32,042 nucleotides of DNA from a bacterium (GCA_021777995.1 JAJYCW010000037.1:1-32042); one strand, 5' to 3'; shown: positions 14,812-24,294, counted from the stretch's first letter. Numbers and translations are program-made. The notes: generated by a model not told the origin, from the letters alone.

Positions 14812-16851
14812 ATGCAACGAGATGAGATAATAGAAGTTCAACCTGTATCGCGAGGCGCCATTACTGTTCACACTGCCTCCTTACCCGATAGCAATCACCA
14901 AGCTTGGCGAGTGGAGGCCGAACCAGCTGGCGGAGTTCTGGTTTTCGAGGGTGATGCGGGGCATGTTGGAGGACCAGAATGGACGAATGGACGATACCTC
15001 ATATTGCCCGTACTTCAGAACACCGACCACTCACTCTGGCTCAATCTTCGCTTCTGGGACTCTGCTGACGAACGTGAAGGTGAGGTTTCTGGCGCCCACG
15101 CTAGCATCGCGATCGGCGTATTTCCGGGATTCTTGGTGCAGGTAGTGATACCCCTTTCGGCGCTCAGGCTGGACACTCTCTTTCTACCGCGAAAACCGGG
15201 CACTATGAAGACCGTTTGTACTGGAACTCCTGTGAACCCCGCCAGGGTATGGCGCTTTAGCGTGACAATCCCTGCGTCTGCTCAGCCACAGACTGTCCTA
15301 TTCGGTCACCCGCGAATCTCAAGTAATGAGCCTGAATACGGTATTCCTGCGAGCCATGTAGTAGACGAACTTGGCCAGTGGAATAACAAGGAGTGGGCCG
15401 GTAAGACCAAGGGGATAGAGGCTGTTACCGCAAATTTGCGCCAGTGGCATGCTGAAATGCCAATGCCCCTAGCTGGTCCCTTCAGTCGGTTTGGGGGGTG
15501 GACTGCACGACAATTCGAAGCTTCCGGGTTTTTTCGCACAAAACACGACGGTGATCGCTGGTGGCTGGTGGATCCTGACGGCCATCCCTTTTTCAGTGTT
15601 GGTCTCGACTGCATAGAGCCCCATTGCAACGGGCCGGTAGAGAACCTGGAAACGCTGTTTGCCTGGCTGCCTCCTCGTACTGGAGAGTTTGCAGATGCAT
15701 GGAGTACTGCAGGAAGCCGGGGGGATTTTGTAAGTTTTTCTGTAGTAAACCTTATTCGCGCATTTGGCAACCGGTGGCATGACGCGTGGTACGAGTTGAC
15801 GGAGGCACGGTTACGTCACTGGGGATTTAACACAATTGCCAACTGGTCGGAGCCCCACCTGGGACGACGGTTCTCCATGCCGTATGTCACCGGTATGGGT
15901 TCCTTTCCCACTACCCAGCATCGTATCTTCCGCGATTTACCAGATGTGTTCAGTTCGGAGTAAGCTTCCTCTGCCGCAAAATGTGCAGAAAGCCTACAGG
16001 AAACAGTGGATGACCCCTATTTAATTGGCTACTTTCTAACGAACGAGCCCAATTGGGCGTTTGGCGATTATAACCTGGGAGAAATGGTACTCAACTGTCC
16101 ACATCCGCTTGAAACGCGAGAGCGCCTCGTGCAGTTTCTAAGCGCTAGATACGATGGCGACATCGGACGCCTGGCGGCCAGGTGGGATTTCTCTGCGCGA
16201 TCGTGGGATCAACTACGCGAGCCCAACCTTGACACGGCAGGACTAAACGAGCATGCAAAACAAGACCTTGCAGACTTCACTCCGGTTATAATCGAAGAGT
16301 ACGTGCGCGTACCGGCCCAAGCTGCTAAGCGTGTAGACACTAATCACCTCTGCTTAGGGCTTCGGTGGGCATGGATCGCCTCGGATGCGTTTTTTGCAGG
16401 GAGCAGGTACTGCGATGTTTTCTCTATTAACTGTTACCAGATGAAGCCGGATGCAACTGAGATTGCAAAGACGTCGCAAGCAGCTGGGTTGCCAGTTATG
16501 ATTGGTGAGTTTCATGCGGGGGCGTTAGACGTAGGGCTGCCGGCGAATGCGCTACGAGGTGTAGAAAATCAGGCTGCTCGTGGAGACTTCTACCGATATT
16601 ATGTTGAGAGTGCTGCTGCCATTCCGGAGCTTGTAGGAGCCCACTATTTTCAGTATGGAGATCAACCTGTACTAGGGCGTTTTGACGGCGAATGTCTGAA
16701 TATCGGATTGGTAGACGTTTGCCACAAGCCGTACCATGAGATGACCGACGTGGTTATGAAGACACACCACACACTTTACGATGTGTGCAGCGGAAGGGTA
16801 CCACCCGTTAAAGTCCAGCCACAGGAGATGCCACGGGAAGGCTTCGGATAA
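14812..16851 (+). pseudogene. GH50/agarase-like clan GH-A glycoside hydrolase interrupted by one in-frame TAA
   Basis: One reading frame of 680 codons is broken only by TAA at 15961-15963 (codon 384); both sides are in the same frame. Before the stop are a beta-sandwich-like N-terminal half, WWLVDPDGHPFFSVGLDCI and HWGFNTIANWSEPHLG. After it, DDPYLIGYFLTNEPNWAFGD carries the predicted acid/base (Glu412) and LPVMIGEFHAGALD the nucleophile (Glu566), then GAHYFQYGDQPVLGRFDGE, as in beta-agarase-type GH50 proteins. Both catalytic Glu lie after the stop, so the first product alone should be inactive. GAGGAAG precedes the ATG. A GTG at 16006 behind ACAGGAAACA could restart translation, but that product would lack the first barrel strands. 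No signal peptide is evident. A recent nonsense mutation, a sequencing error or readthrough are the options; the substrate is uncertain. Confidence 0.8.
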
Positions 16852-16882
16852 TGATAGGTGTGGAGAAAGTTACAAGGTGAAA

Positions 16883-16920
16883 CTGCCGGCTCGTGGTCCT
16901 AGCGGACACTGGGCCGGCAG
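16883..16920. terminator. bidirectional stem-loop between the GH50-like gene and cimA
   Basis: CTGCCGGC (16883-16890) and GCCGGCAG (16913-16920) are perfect 8-bp arms. The loop contains a second hairpin, GTCC-TAGC-GGAC. It sits in the 100-nt gap between convergent genes, so a shared terminator is the natural reading. No T-run follows on either side. Confidence 0.6.
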
Positions 16921-16951
16921 CAAGCAAACGGGCACCACTCACAGACGGGTA

Positions 16952-18577
16952 CTAGTTGCTGGAGGCTGATTGCACCATTACTGGTGCTGCTCCAACGCGT
17001 GGAGAGGGTTGTAAGCCGTAAACCATTCCATCGACAAGCGCATGCCAGCTAGCTTCAATTACGTTCTCCGAGACACCAACCGTAGACCAAGACTGATCAC
17101 CATTGGTTGAGTCGATTATTACCCGTACTTTGGCAGCAGTACCTGCTCTCGAACTCACTACGCGTACCTTGAAATCGGTGAGTTTAATACGCTCCACCTC
17201 AGGATAGAAGTCCGCAAGTGCCTGCCTCAATGCGCCGTCCAGTGCATGAACCGGGCCGTCGCCTTCGGCAACGGTAAGCCGCTCTTTGCCGGCTACTTCC
17301 ACCTTTACTGTTGCTTCGGTTATCGGCTCCTCGTCATGTCCGCGCTTTTCAACGATGCATCGGTAGCCGCGCAGAGTAAATGGCTCAAAGATCTGACCGA
17401 CGGCCCGCATGAGAAGCAACTCGAATGACGCTTCTGCACCCTCGTAGCTATAGCCTTCGTGTTCGCGTTCTGCCACAGATTGCAGGAGCGAGCGAGCCTC
17501 GGGTGATTTACGGTTGAGGTCAATGCCGTACTGTGCTGCTTTACCGGCGATGCTGCTGCTACCAGCCAGTTCTGAAACCAGAAGTCTCCGGGAATTGCCA
17601 ACGTCCTCAGGATTAATGTGTTCGTAGCGCGCACCCTTTAACACTGCGTCGGCGTGAACTCCACCTTTGTGTGCGAATGCAGAACGCCCAACATATGCTC
17701 GTCGGTTATCGGGGGTTAGGTTGGCGATTTCGTCAACATATTGAGACAGGCCTGTGAGGTGCTGTAACGAGTCCACATTGAGACACTGAACCCCCAGCTT
17801 CAATTTGATCGCTGCGATTACCGGTACGAGATCACAGTTCCCACAACGCTCACCAAATCCGTTCACAGTGCCTTGCACATGCATCGCGCCCTCTTCAATA
17901 GCCGCAAGGGCGCATGCCACCGCTGTAGAGGAGTCGTTGTGAGTATGGATCCCAATACTAGCTTCAGGCAGGGCAAGTCGAACCTCCCGCACGATAGTCC
18001 CTACCTCGGCTGGCAGCGTGCCACCATTGGTGTCGCACAGAACCAGCCGGCGTGCACCTGCCTGATATGCTGCCATGAGACACTGTATCGCATAGTCTCG
18101 GTTCGTCTTGAATCCGTCGAAAAAGTGCTCTGCATCGTAGATAACAAACTCAGCGTGGCGGGCCAGAAACTCCACGCTTTCGCCTATCATAGCGATGTTT
18201 TCGTCCAGAGTGGTGCGCAGGGCATGTACCACATGGTCTTCCCACGACTTGCCAAAAATAGTGATACCTGTTGTTTTGGAACGCAGCAAGGTCTGAAGTT
18301 GAAGATCATTCTCTGCTTTTACTCCTGCTCTGCGTGTGCTGCCAAATGCTGTTAGAACAGAGTTTGTCAACTTTTCGTCAAGCATCCGCTGAAAAAAAGC
18401 TTCATCCTTGGGGTTCGAACCCGGCCAGCCACCTTCAATGTAGTCCATGCCAAATTCGTCCAGTCTGCGTGCGATGCGAATCTTGTCCTCAACGCTAAAG
18501 GAAATACCTTCTCCCTGAGAACCGTCGCGAAGCGTTGTGTCGTAGATTTCGATGCGTGCACGTTCTGTGGACTGCAT
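16952..18577 (-). CDS. cimA: (R)-citramalate synthase (CimA type)
   Basis: A DRE-TIM metallolyase of the LeuA/CimA family that condenses acetyl-CoA with pyruvate to citramalate, a threonine-independent route to isoleucine. The 541 residues carry IEIYDTTLRDGSQGEG (9-24, DRE loop), GMDYIEGGWPGSNPKD, IGIHTHNDSSTAVACALAA and GTVNGFGERCGNCDLV. A C-terminal LeuA-type regulatory domain (about 400-535) ends DGMVYGL. The EGGWPGSNPKD loop favours CimA over LeuA, although the short-named 2-isopropylmalate synthase homologues share it. The ATG at 18577 has a near-perfect AAAGGAG seven bases upstream; the in-frame extension to 18676 has none. Feedback inhibition by isoleucine or leucine is family knowledge, not seen here. 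Confidence 0.92.
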   Translation of the reverse strand: MQSTERARIEIYDTTLRDGSQGEGISFSVEDKIRIARRLDEFGMDYIEGGWPGSNPKDEAFFQRMLDEKLTNSVLTAFGSTRRAGVKAENDLQLQTLLRSKTTGITIFGKSWEDHVVHALRTTLDENIAMIGESVEFLARHAEFVIYDAEHFFDGFKTNRDYAIQCLMAAYQAGARRLVLCDTNGGTLPAEVGTIVREVRLALPEASIGIHTHNDSSTAVACALAAIEEGAMHVQGTVNGFGERCGNCDLVPVIAAIKLKLGVQCLNVDSLQHLTGLSQYVDEIANLTPDNRRAYVGRSAFAHKGGVHADAVLKGARYEHINPEDVGNSRRLLVSELAGSSSIAGKAAQYGIDLNRKSPEARSLLQSVAEREHEGYSYEGAEASFELLLMRAVGQIFEPFTLRGYRCIVEKRGHDEEPITEATVKVEVAGKERLTVAEGDGPVHALDGALRQALADFYPEVERIKLTDFKVRVVSSRAGTAAKVRVIIDSTNGDQSWSTVGVSENVIEASWHALVDGMVYGLQPSPRVGAAPVMVQSASSN

Positions 18578-18635
18578 GACTAAACTCCTTTCAGGCGGCC
18601 TGCATTTAATTGATACTATTGCAGGAAGTACATTG

Positions 18636-18650
18636 TACCCTACCAGGGTA
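18636..18650. repeat. inverted repeat upstream of cimA
   Basis: TACCCT-ACC-AGGGTA has perfect 6-bp arms and a 3-bp centre. On the minus strand it directly precedes TACAAT, a good -10 hexamer for cimA, so an operator in the promoter spacer is possible. The -35 is poor. The rest of the gap to 18730 shows nothing nameable. Confidence 0.35.
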
Positions 18651-18745
18651 GAGGGCGTTTTAGAGCCGAACCTCATTTGTTGTCGGGAAGCGAACAGTAA
18701 ACCAACTGGATGGAAATGGTGCTCTGGTTTTGATTCGATTTCGTT

Positions 18746-18773
18746 TTGATAGGTATTATTTCCTCGGTACTAT
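18746..18773 (+). promoter_or_regulatory. candidate sigma70 promoter for the ETF-like gene
   Basis: TTGATA (18746-18751) and TACTAT (18768-18773) are separated by 16 bp. The transcript would carry a leader of roughly 90 nt before the ATG at 18871, in which I see no clear structure. Confidence 0.45.
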
Positions 18774-18870
18774 TCAATCCTTACCGCACTTTCGGTTAAT
18801 ATATTTCAAATGCACAGAGTGCGGTCGCAGGATCGCCGTACTAACGGGGCCACATTTTCGCGGAGCAAAC

Positions 18871-19410
18871 ATGCAACATATCCTTGTCCTTCTGGACTCG
18901 CACAATGAACAGCACACAGAATTTAATCAAAGGGCGATCAGTTGTGCCCAGCACATTTGCGAGGTTATTGGGGGTGCCTATTCTCTACTCGTTAATACCT
19001 CCGCCGAAGATGGCGAGGCGGCGCATCAATGGCAGCATTTCGGCGCACGAGAAGTGTACTATGTCGACCTTGGAACGCCTGAAGCTGCATCAACCGGGGT
19101 TATTGACTGCCTCGTAAGGCTGTTGAATGACCATCATATTAACCACGTCGTTGGCCCAGGCACACAATCGTGGCGGGAGTTCCTGCAACGCCTGTCGGGG
19201 GCTACGCAGTGGCAGATCGTTAGCGACGTAACGCACGTTGAAATGACGGGAACAGGTACGCTTTACCATAAGCCCTGGCTGGCCGGTGAGGCGCACACGG
19301 GCCGACGACTGACTACGGCTTCCGCGATATTCACACCAGCATCAGGGGCCTACGGACGTGCACGCCCAATAGCAACAGCCTCAGTGGTTGTGCAGGATAC
19401 GCTGACCTAA
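18871..19410 (+). CDS. stand-alone electron-transfer-flavoprotein alpha N-terminal-like domain
   Basis: The 180 residues begin MQHILVLLDSHNEQ and show the order of an ETF-alpha N-terminal (adenine-nucleotide alpha-hydrolase-like) domain. That is an ILVLLD strand, a helix, YSLLVN, FGAREVYYVD, INHVVGPGTQSWREFLQRLSG, IVSDVTHVE, then a KPWLAGEAHTGRR segment where ETF-alpha has the RP-x-YGG-x loop. The C-terminal FAD-binding domain of real ETF-alpha (about 130 residues) is absent, and no ETF-beta or dehydrogenase gene is in the window. I chose the ATG at 18871 because GGAG lies five bases upstream; an in-frame TTG at 18730 has none. The role is unknown; a domain remnant or a nucleotide-binding regulator are both possible. 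Confidence 0.65.
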   Translation: MQHILVLLDSHNEQHTEFNQRAISCAQHICEVIGGAYSLLVNTSAEDGEAAHQWQHFGAREVYYVDLGTPEAASTGVIDCLVRLLNDHHINHVVGPGTQSWREFLQRLSGATQWQIVSDVTHVEMTGTGTLYHKPWLAGEAHTGRRLTTASAIFTPASGAYGRARPIATASVVVQDTLT

Positions 19411-19579
19411 TTGCCAGGCGGCATGGGTTTCTCTGTACGCCATTCCCAAAAATTCTTTGAACACTGAGCATCGTTCTCTGCCTTAGATTTTGGGTCGCCA
19501 TTCGAGTTACAGTTGGTGGATTCAAAATGGTGTCCTTAACAGATACCGCTCTCTGAATTACATGTTGATGGGGTGCGCG

Positions 19580-21259
19580 ATGGTTACACGCATATCTTTG
19601 TTTATAGTGCTTATCAGCGCAACGGTACTTTCTACCCTGGGCGCAACTGCTTCTCCAACGGTCGTGGGAGATCCGGCGAAGCCTGATCTGCTACCGAGCG
19701 CACTACAACGCGCATACCAGCAGGTGGCGCGCTCCATCGTAATAATGCGCGGCATTTACAAGCTTCCAGATACTGGCGGTCCAGTGTTCGCGATGACCAG
19801 GTGGCGTGATGCCGTGATAACGGGTAAGGGTGTTACGTTGATAATGACGGGATTGAAGTGGGGAGAAGACTGTTTCCAACTAAAACATTGCCACCACCTG
19901 TTGCTACAAGACCTTACAATCTCGCAAAGTGCGGTTCCGAATTATCAGGGACGCGTACAGAGTATCGGCCGCGATGCGAGTGGTAACCTGACTGCCGTAT
20001 GGAAGGCGGACACAGGTTATCCCGACCTACCTGCCAGTACATCCACGTTCCCGGGCGCACTCAACGTCGTGGATGCTCATACCCACGAGCTGAAAGTTGG
20101 TGACGGCGATACGTATAACGCACCGGTTGCTCACCTTAGCAATGGTTCGTGGCGCATTGATTTTCGGAATAGTGCGCAACTCGTTTCTGTGGGTGATTGG
20201 CTGGTCGGAAGATATGGAACCCCGCCGATTAAATTACACCTGGTAAACTGCCGTAACTGCACGATTCAAAACGTGACCCTGTTACGCAACGGTTTTGCGC
20301 CGATTCGTGAAGAAGGGGGTGGTGGAAACCGCTATATTCACTGTACTTTGAGACAAGGACCAATGCCCGCCGGTGCGGACACACCCGATCTGGTGACGAA
20401 TGCTGCTGACGGCATGCACATGACGGGTTCGTATCCTGGGCCGGATATCGAGGATTGCTATTTTACGGGCGTTTTTCTCGACGATTGTATTGCTATACAT
20501 GGATATTTCAGCCAGGTTAAATCCGTTGTGGGCAATATGATCACCACCACTAAGGCCGCCGGTGATAATGCCGTGGTTGGCGGATCTATTCGCATCTCAA
20601 ATGCAAACGGCTTTTACGAAGATGCAAAAGTGAGTGCGGTCAAGAATAACCCGGACGGGACGACGACGCTTACGATTAAGTCCAGTTTGCCCATACCGGT
20701 TGGAGCCAAGTTTAGCAACCCGCTTGCCGATGGCGCTGGTTACAAGATCATCTCCTGCCGATTGGGCGACACGCGATCCAGAGGTATTCTTGCAAAGGCG
20801 GACGACGGAACGATTGAGAACAACGTTATATCTCACTGTGGAATGTCTGCTATAAGCCTGGGGCCGGAATACTACTGGGACGAGGCGGATTACGTACACA
20901 GTGTGCTTGTACAGGGAAACAATATACAGTACAACGGTGGTGCCACCTATGGAGGTGCAGCAGTTTGGGTGCATGGGCACGGTGCCGTCGGGAATCAACA
21001 CGTCCTTATTACCAACAACCGCTTCTTCAGCAACTATCAGGGCGATCTCGTAATTGAATGGGCGCATTATGTGGCTGTAACAAATAATGTTGTGCGTGCG
21101 CCCCATTTGTGGCCAGCCACTGTCCATCAGGTGGCGCCCATTAGGTTGGATCACTGCAACAATATCTCGTTCGCTAACGATAACCTTTACAACACTACGT
21201 TCTGGTCACTTCCGCTTGTGCATGTGGGCCATGATGTGAAGGACATTACGCTACCGTAG
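19580..21259 (+). CDS. secreted right-handed parallel beta-helix protein
   Basis: A signal peptide (MVTRISLFIVLISATVLSTLG, cut near ATAS) is followed by about 530 residues of short beta-strands with NN/NV/NT turns: QDLTISQS, CTIQNVTLLRNGF, NRYIHCTLRQG, EDCYFTGVFLDDCIAIHGYF, GTIENNVISHCGMSAISL, VLITNNRFFSN, AVTNNVV. This is the pattern of pectate-lyase-like and GH28-like solenoids. HMTGSYPGPDIEDCYF and LDDCIAIHG put Asp residues on one face, as in polygalacturonase-type sites, but I cannot match a family or name catalytic residues with confidence. The ATG at 19580 has GGGG six bases upstream; an ATG at 19562 is also in frame. With the GH30 and GH50 genes it points to glycan use. The 169 nt before it show no clear promoter. 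Confidence 0.78.
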   Translation: MVTRISLFIVLISATVLSTLGATASPTVVGDPAKPDLLPSALQRAYQQVARSIVIMRGIYKLPDTGGPVFAMTRWRDAVITGKGVTLIMTGLKWGEDCFQLKHCHHLLLQDLTISQSAVPNYQGRVQSIGRDASGNLTAVWKADTGYPDLPASTSTFPGALNVVDAHTHELKVGDGDTYNAPVAHLSNGSWRIDFRNSAQLVSVGDWLVGRYGTPPIKLHLVNCRNCTIQNVTLLRNGFAPIREEGGGGNRYIHCTLRQGPMPAGADTPDLVTNAADGMHMTGSYPGPDIEDCYFTGVFLDDCIAIHGYFSQVKSVVGNMITTTKAAGDNAVVGGSIRISNANGFYEDAKVSAVKNNPDGTTTLTIKSSLPIPVGAKFSNPLADGAGYKIISCRLGDTRSRGILAKADDGTIENNVISHCGMSAISLGPEYYWDEADYVHSVLVQGNNIQYNGGATYGGAAVWVHGHGAVGNQHVLITNNRFFSNYQGDLVIEWAHYVAVTNNVVRAPHLWPATVHQVAPIRLDHCNNISFANDNLYNTTFWSLPLVHVGHDVKDITLP

Positions 21260-21328
21260 CATACACTGTTGGTAGCATCCAATCCGGTTACACTCTGTAA
21301 GTGGTGCTTCCAGCCTTAATCCGCTACC
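21250..21328 (+). terminator. alternative hairpins at the end of the beta-helix gene
   Basis: GGTAGC (21271-21276) can pair with GCTACC overlapping the end of the gene (21250-21255) or with a second GCTACC (21323-21328). The two pairings exclude each other. GCTACCGT occurs in both flanks as an 8-bp direct repeat. A weak terminator is the simplest reading; there is no T-run. Confidence 0.25.
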
Positions 21329-21588
21329 GTTGCAACATTATGCACGGCTGTTCAATCGTTTAATTCACATTGTGAAATGTTGTTTGTAGGTGAATTAGCG
21401 GTCCGTTGGTACTAATTTCTCCGATTGCTGAATTTCAATATTTCTACTTCATGCCATTGAGTGGGGCGTAACATCAACCAATAATATTTGAGCATAAGGT
21501 TCAAGTTACACCCATTCCGGTCCTCTGCGCTCCTGTAGCCGGTGCAGCTTAGCCCAAACTATTAAATGGAACTGGTTCACCCGCAGCA
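21260..21588. other. intergenic region before the diguanylate cyclase, with a palindrome
   Basis: These 329 bp hold no gene I can support. The end of the beta-helix hairpin region is at its left. TTCACA-T-TGTGAA (21364-21376) is a perfect 6-bp inverted repeat and a possible operator. The region is AT-rich from about 21340 to 21490, as expected for a promoter, but no clear -35/-10 pair stands out. Confidence 0.4.
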
Positions 21589-24294
21589 ATGTCTCTTTCG
21601 GAAGATAAATCTCTGGTGCTCCCACCAGTACCTGCTCGCATCCGAACTTTATCGGCGGCTCTGTTGGCAGTGTTTCTGCTTGCGTCGTATTTTTTTCAGA
21701 GTCGGGCTCGCATGTTGAATGCCCAGGCTGCACGGCTGATATCCATACGGTACAACGTAGTGCTCGTCACCGGTGCTCTGCGTTCCCACCATCTTGCTCG
21801 TAGTCGTCAGCAAGTTACCCATACCACACACCTTATCGAGGATTTACGCCGCGCCGACCCACAAGAGTTTGCAGGAATCGACGCACTGTGGCGCTCGGTT
21901 TTGGATCAAAACCCAAATGCGTACCCAGCCAAGGATGGCGCAGACCAGGCGCTCTTCAAAGGTGTGCAGCAGAGATGGAAACTCGTTCAGGCTGCAAAGC
22001 AGCAGGCGGATAGTGCTGCCGCGGCATGCCTCGGGGTGTGCGCCCTACTGTCGGTGGTGTTGCTCTTAGCCAGCGAACGTTCCATACTTCGAAACAGACG
22101 CCGCGACGGCGGTGACAGCGAGATTATTGCTAAATTTAGCTCCATAATCGCGGAGTTGCCGGAGGCAATGCTACTCATCCAGTGCGATGTAATAACGATG
22201 TGCAACTCTGCCGCAGCGCATCTTCTGGGTTACTCGAGTAACAGTGAATTAATGGGCCGCTGCCATTCAGACCTTTTCGCCGCGAAATACAGCAGTGCCG
22301 ACACCGGTTCGACCCCATTTTTGAATGCCCGGGACGACTCCAATGACCATCCATGTCAGGCATTCACCTGGGCGTACAAGAGTGTAACTGCGGGCGAAGT
22401 GACGGTCCACGTAACATTGACCGAAATCGGTTCAAACGAACCTCGCGCTATAATCGCTGTTCTGCATGATCTCACTGAGGAGCGACGAGCGCAGAAGGTC
22501 GCTGAGGAGGGTGAGCGGCGACTTAGCGAAATGATCGAGAACCTGCCAATTGGCGCATTGTTGGTGGAAGCTAACAGAATTACAACCAACCGGATGGTAG
22601 AGCAGCTAACCGGGTATGATCGTTCGGAGCTGGATGATCTAGACAAGTGGTTTGCCTTGCTTTACGGGAGCGATGCCCAGGCGGCGCGGGATAGTTATGA
22701 GGCGAACCGCCAAGCTGGTTTTGCCGTGAGCCCCGTGAGATCAATCTTGCGCAAGGACGGCACGCGCCGCATGATTCAGTTCTCAGCCTTACGTTATGCC
22801 ACAAGCGAGGTGTGGATATTGCAGGACGTAAGCGATAGAATTGAGGCCGAGCGCGCAGCAGTAAGGCTTGCGGCCATTCTGGAGGCAACACCAGATTATA
22901 TAGGCTCCTCTACGCCTACCGGCGAGATCTTCTACAGCAATCGAGCGTTCCTCGAGCTATGGGACAGTGCGGGACTTGTGCCTCACAATATACAGCAGTG
23001 CATTCCACCAGATACGTATCGAATATTGAGGCGGCACGCCATGCCCACCGCCGCGCGCAATGGCCTGTGGCAGGGTGAATGTGCACTGCTCGCTTCGGAA
23101 GGTAAGGAGATCCCCGTGTCGGCGGTAGTCATTGCTCACCGCGACGAGCAAGGCAAGGTACTGTTCTACTCTACGATAGCTCGTGATATCAGTGCACGAC
23201 TTGAAATAGAAAATAAGTTGCGCAAAAGCGAAGCACTGTTGGCAGAAGCACAGCAGGTGGCCCATATGGGAAGCTACGAGTATAACTACGCCACACGACA
23301 GCTTATCTGGAGTGAGGAGGTCTACAGGCTATTCGACCGGGAACCTGCTTTGGGCCCGCCTGGCGTTGACGAGATCATGGAGTACTACCACCCTGATGAC
23401 GCCTTGTTACTGAAAAGTGCGCGAAAGGAGGCCATGAAAACAAATGGCACTTATGAATGTGACATTCGCATTCGCCAGCGCAGCGGTACTTATCGCTGGT
23501 GTCACACCATTACCCGTGCAACCAGTGACGAACAGGGCCATCCGCTAAGAATTGTGGGCACCCTAATAGATATCACGGCAACCAAACGTGCGCAAGAGCA
23601 GGCTCATTCCACCAACCTATGGCTGGAGGAGACGAATAAACAGCTCATAGAGCAGCAGGCCACTGTACTGCAGATGCACCAACGCATGGAAGAGCAAGTC
23701 ATGCTCGTAAACGAGCAGGCACTGCAGCTAGAGCGACAGAAACAGGAACTGGAAACCGTTAACGGCATGCTTCAGGCGCTCGCAACAACAGACGCTCTCA
23801 CGGGTATTGCAAATCATCGTGCTTTTCAGGAGCGCCTCACCGAAGAGTGGCAGCGCAGTGAGCGGTATAAAAGCCCGTTTTCGGTTATTCTACTCGACGT
23901 TGATAAGTTCAAGACATACAATGACGCATATGGTCACCCTGAAGGTGACGTCGTACTCAAAATGGTGGCTCGAACGCTAAAGTCTGTCATGCGCGATGTT
24001 GATTTGGTCGCGCGATATGGCGGTGAGGAGTTCGTGATTTTGCTCCCCGAGACTGGACCGCAGGGAGCTCGAGAGGCGGCTGAGCGGTGCCGTGCTGCCA
24101 TTGAGGTGGCGAATTGGCCGAAAAGGCCCGTAACTGCCAGCTTCGGTGCGGCAACCACGGATGTAACAGTGCTCACTGCGCAGGAGCTTATAGACAATGC
24201 AGATAGAGCGCTCTACGTTAGTAAAGAGAACGGCCGAAATAGAGTGACGCACCACACATATCTTACCGAAACCACGTCGGAAGGAGTGGTCTAA
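21589..24294 (+). CDS. membrane-bound multi-PAS diguanylate cyclase (GGDEF)
   Basis: It should make cyclic di-GMP from GTP in response to a signal. Domains in 901 residues: transmembrane helix 1 (about 20-36), an extracytoplasmic helical segment of about 105 residues (CHASE3-like in character), transmembrane helix 2 (about 145-162), and four PAS units (roughly 180-300, 305-420, 425-545 and 555-665, the last of PAS_3 type with WSEEVYRLF and RSGTYRWCH). A Gln/Glu-rich coiled coil (about 670-730) and a GGDEF domain follow. The catalytic loop is GGEEF (about 811-815) and an inhibitory I-site RDVD lies five residues before it, so product inhibition is expected. DALTGIANHRAF marks the domain start. 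There is no EAL domain. The ATG at 21589 has a weak ribosome site. No obvious partner gene is adjacent. Confidence 0.93.
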   Translation: MSLSEDKSLVLPPVPARIRTLSAALLAVFLLASYFFQSRARMLNAQAARLISIRYNVVLVTGALRSHHLARSRQQVTHTTHLIEDLRRADPQEFAGIDALWRSVLDQNPNAYPAKDGADQALFKGVQQRWKLVQAAKQQADSAAAACLGVCALLSVVLLLASERSILRNRRRDGGDSEIIAKFSSIIAELPEAMLLIQCDVITMCNSAAAHLLGYSSNSELMGRCHSDLFAAKYSSADTGSTPFLNARDDSNDHPCQAFTWAYKSVTAGEVTVHVTLTEIGSNEPRAIIAVLHDLTEERRAQKVAEEGERRLSEMIENLPIGALLVEANRITTNRMVEQLTGYDRSELDDLDKWFALLYGSDAQAARDSYEANRQAGFAVSPVRSILRKDGTRRMIQFSALRYATSEVWILQDVSDRIEAERAAVRLAAILEATPDYIGSSTPTGEIFYSNRAFLELWDSAGLVPHNIQQCIPPDTYRILRRHAMPTAARNGLWQGECALLASEGKEIPVSAVVIAHRDEQGKVLFYSTIARDISARLEIENKLRKSEALLAEAQQVAHMGSYEYNYATRQLIWSEEVYRLFDREPALGPPGVDEIMEYYHPDDALLLKSARKEAMKTNGTYECDIRIRQRSGTYRWCHTITRATSDEQGHPLRIVGTLIDITATKRAQEQAHSTNLWLEETNKQLIEQQATVLQMHQRMEEQVMLVNEQALQLERQKQELETVNGMLQALATTDALTGIANHRAFQERLTEEWQRSERYKSPFSVILLDVDKFKTYNDAYGHPEGDVVLKMVARTLKSVMRDVDLVARYGGEEFVILLPETGPQGAREAAERCRAAIEVANWPKRPVTASFGAATTDVTVLTAQELIDNADRALYVSKENGRNRVTHHTYLTETTSEGVV

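Noticed and set aside
15950..16010. Frameshift as cause of the split GH50-like gene
   Set aside because: Both halves are in the same frame; only the TAA interrupts, so no indel is needed.
18412..18424. GGGTTCGAACCCGG, similar to a tRNA T-loop
   Set aside because: It lies inside the cimA coding sequence with no cloverleaf around it.
18730..18870. N-terminal extension of the ETF-like gene containing CTECGRR
   Set aside because: It starts at a TTG without a ribosome site, overlaps the promoter candidate, and a single CxxC is not a zinc site.
20597..21154. 185-codon minus-strand frame
   Set aside because: It lies wholly inside the beta-helix gene on the other strand and has no domain.
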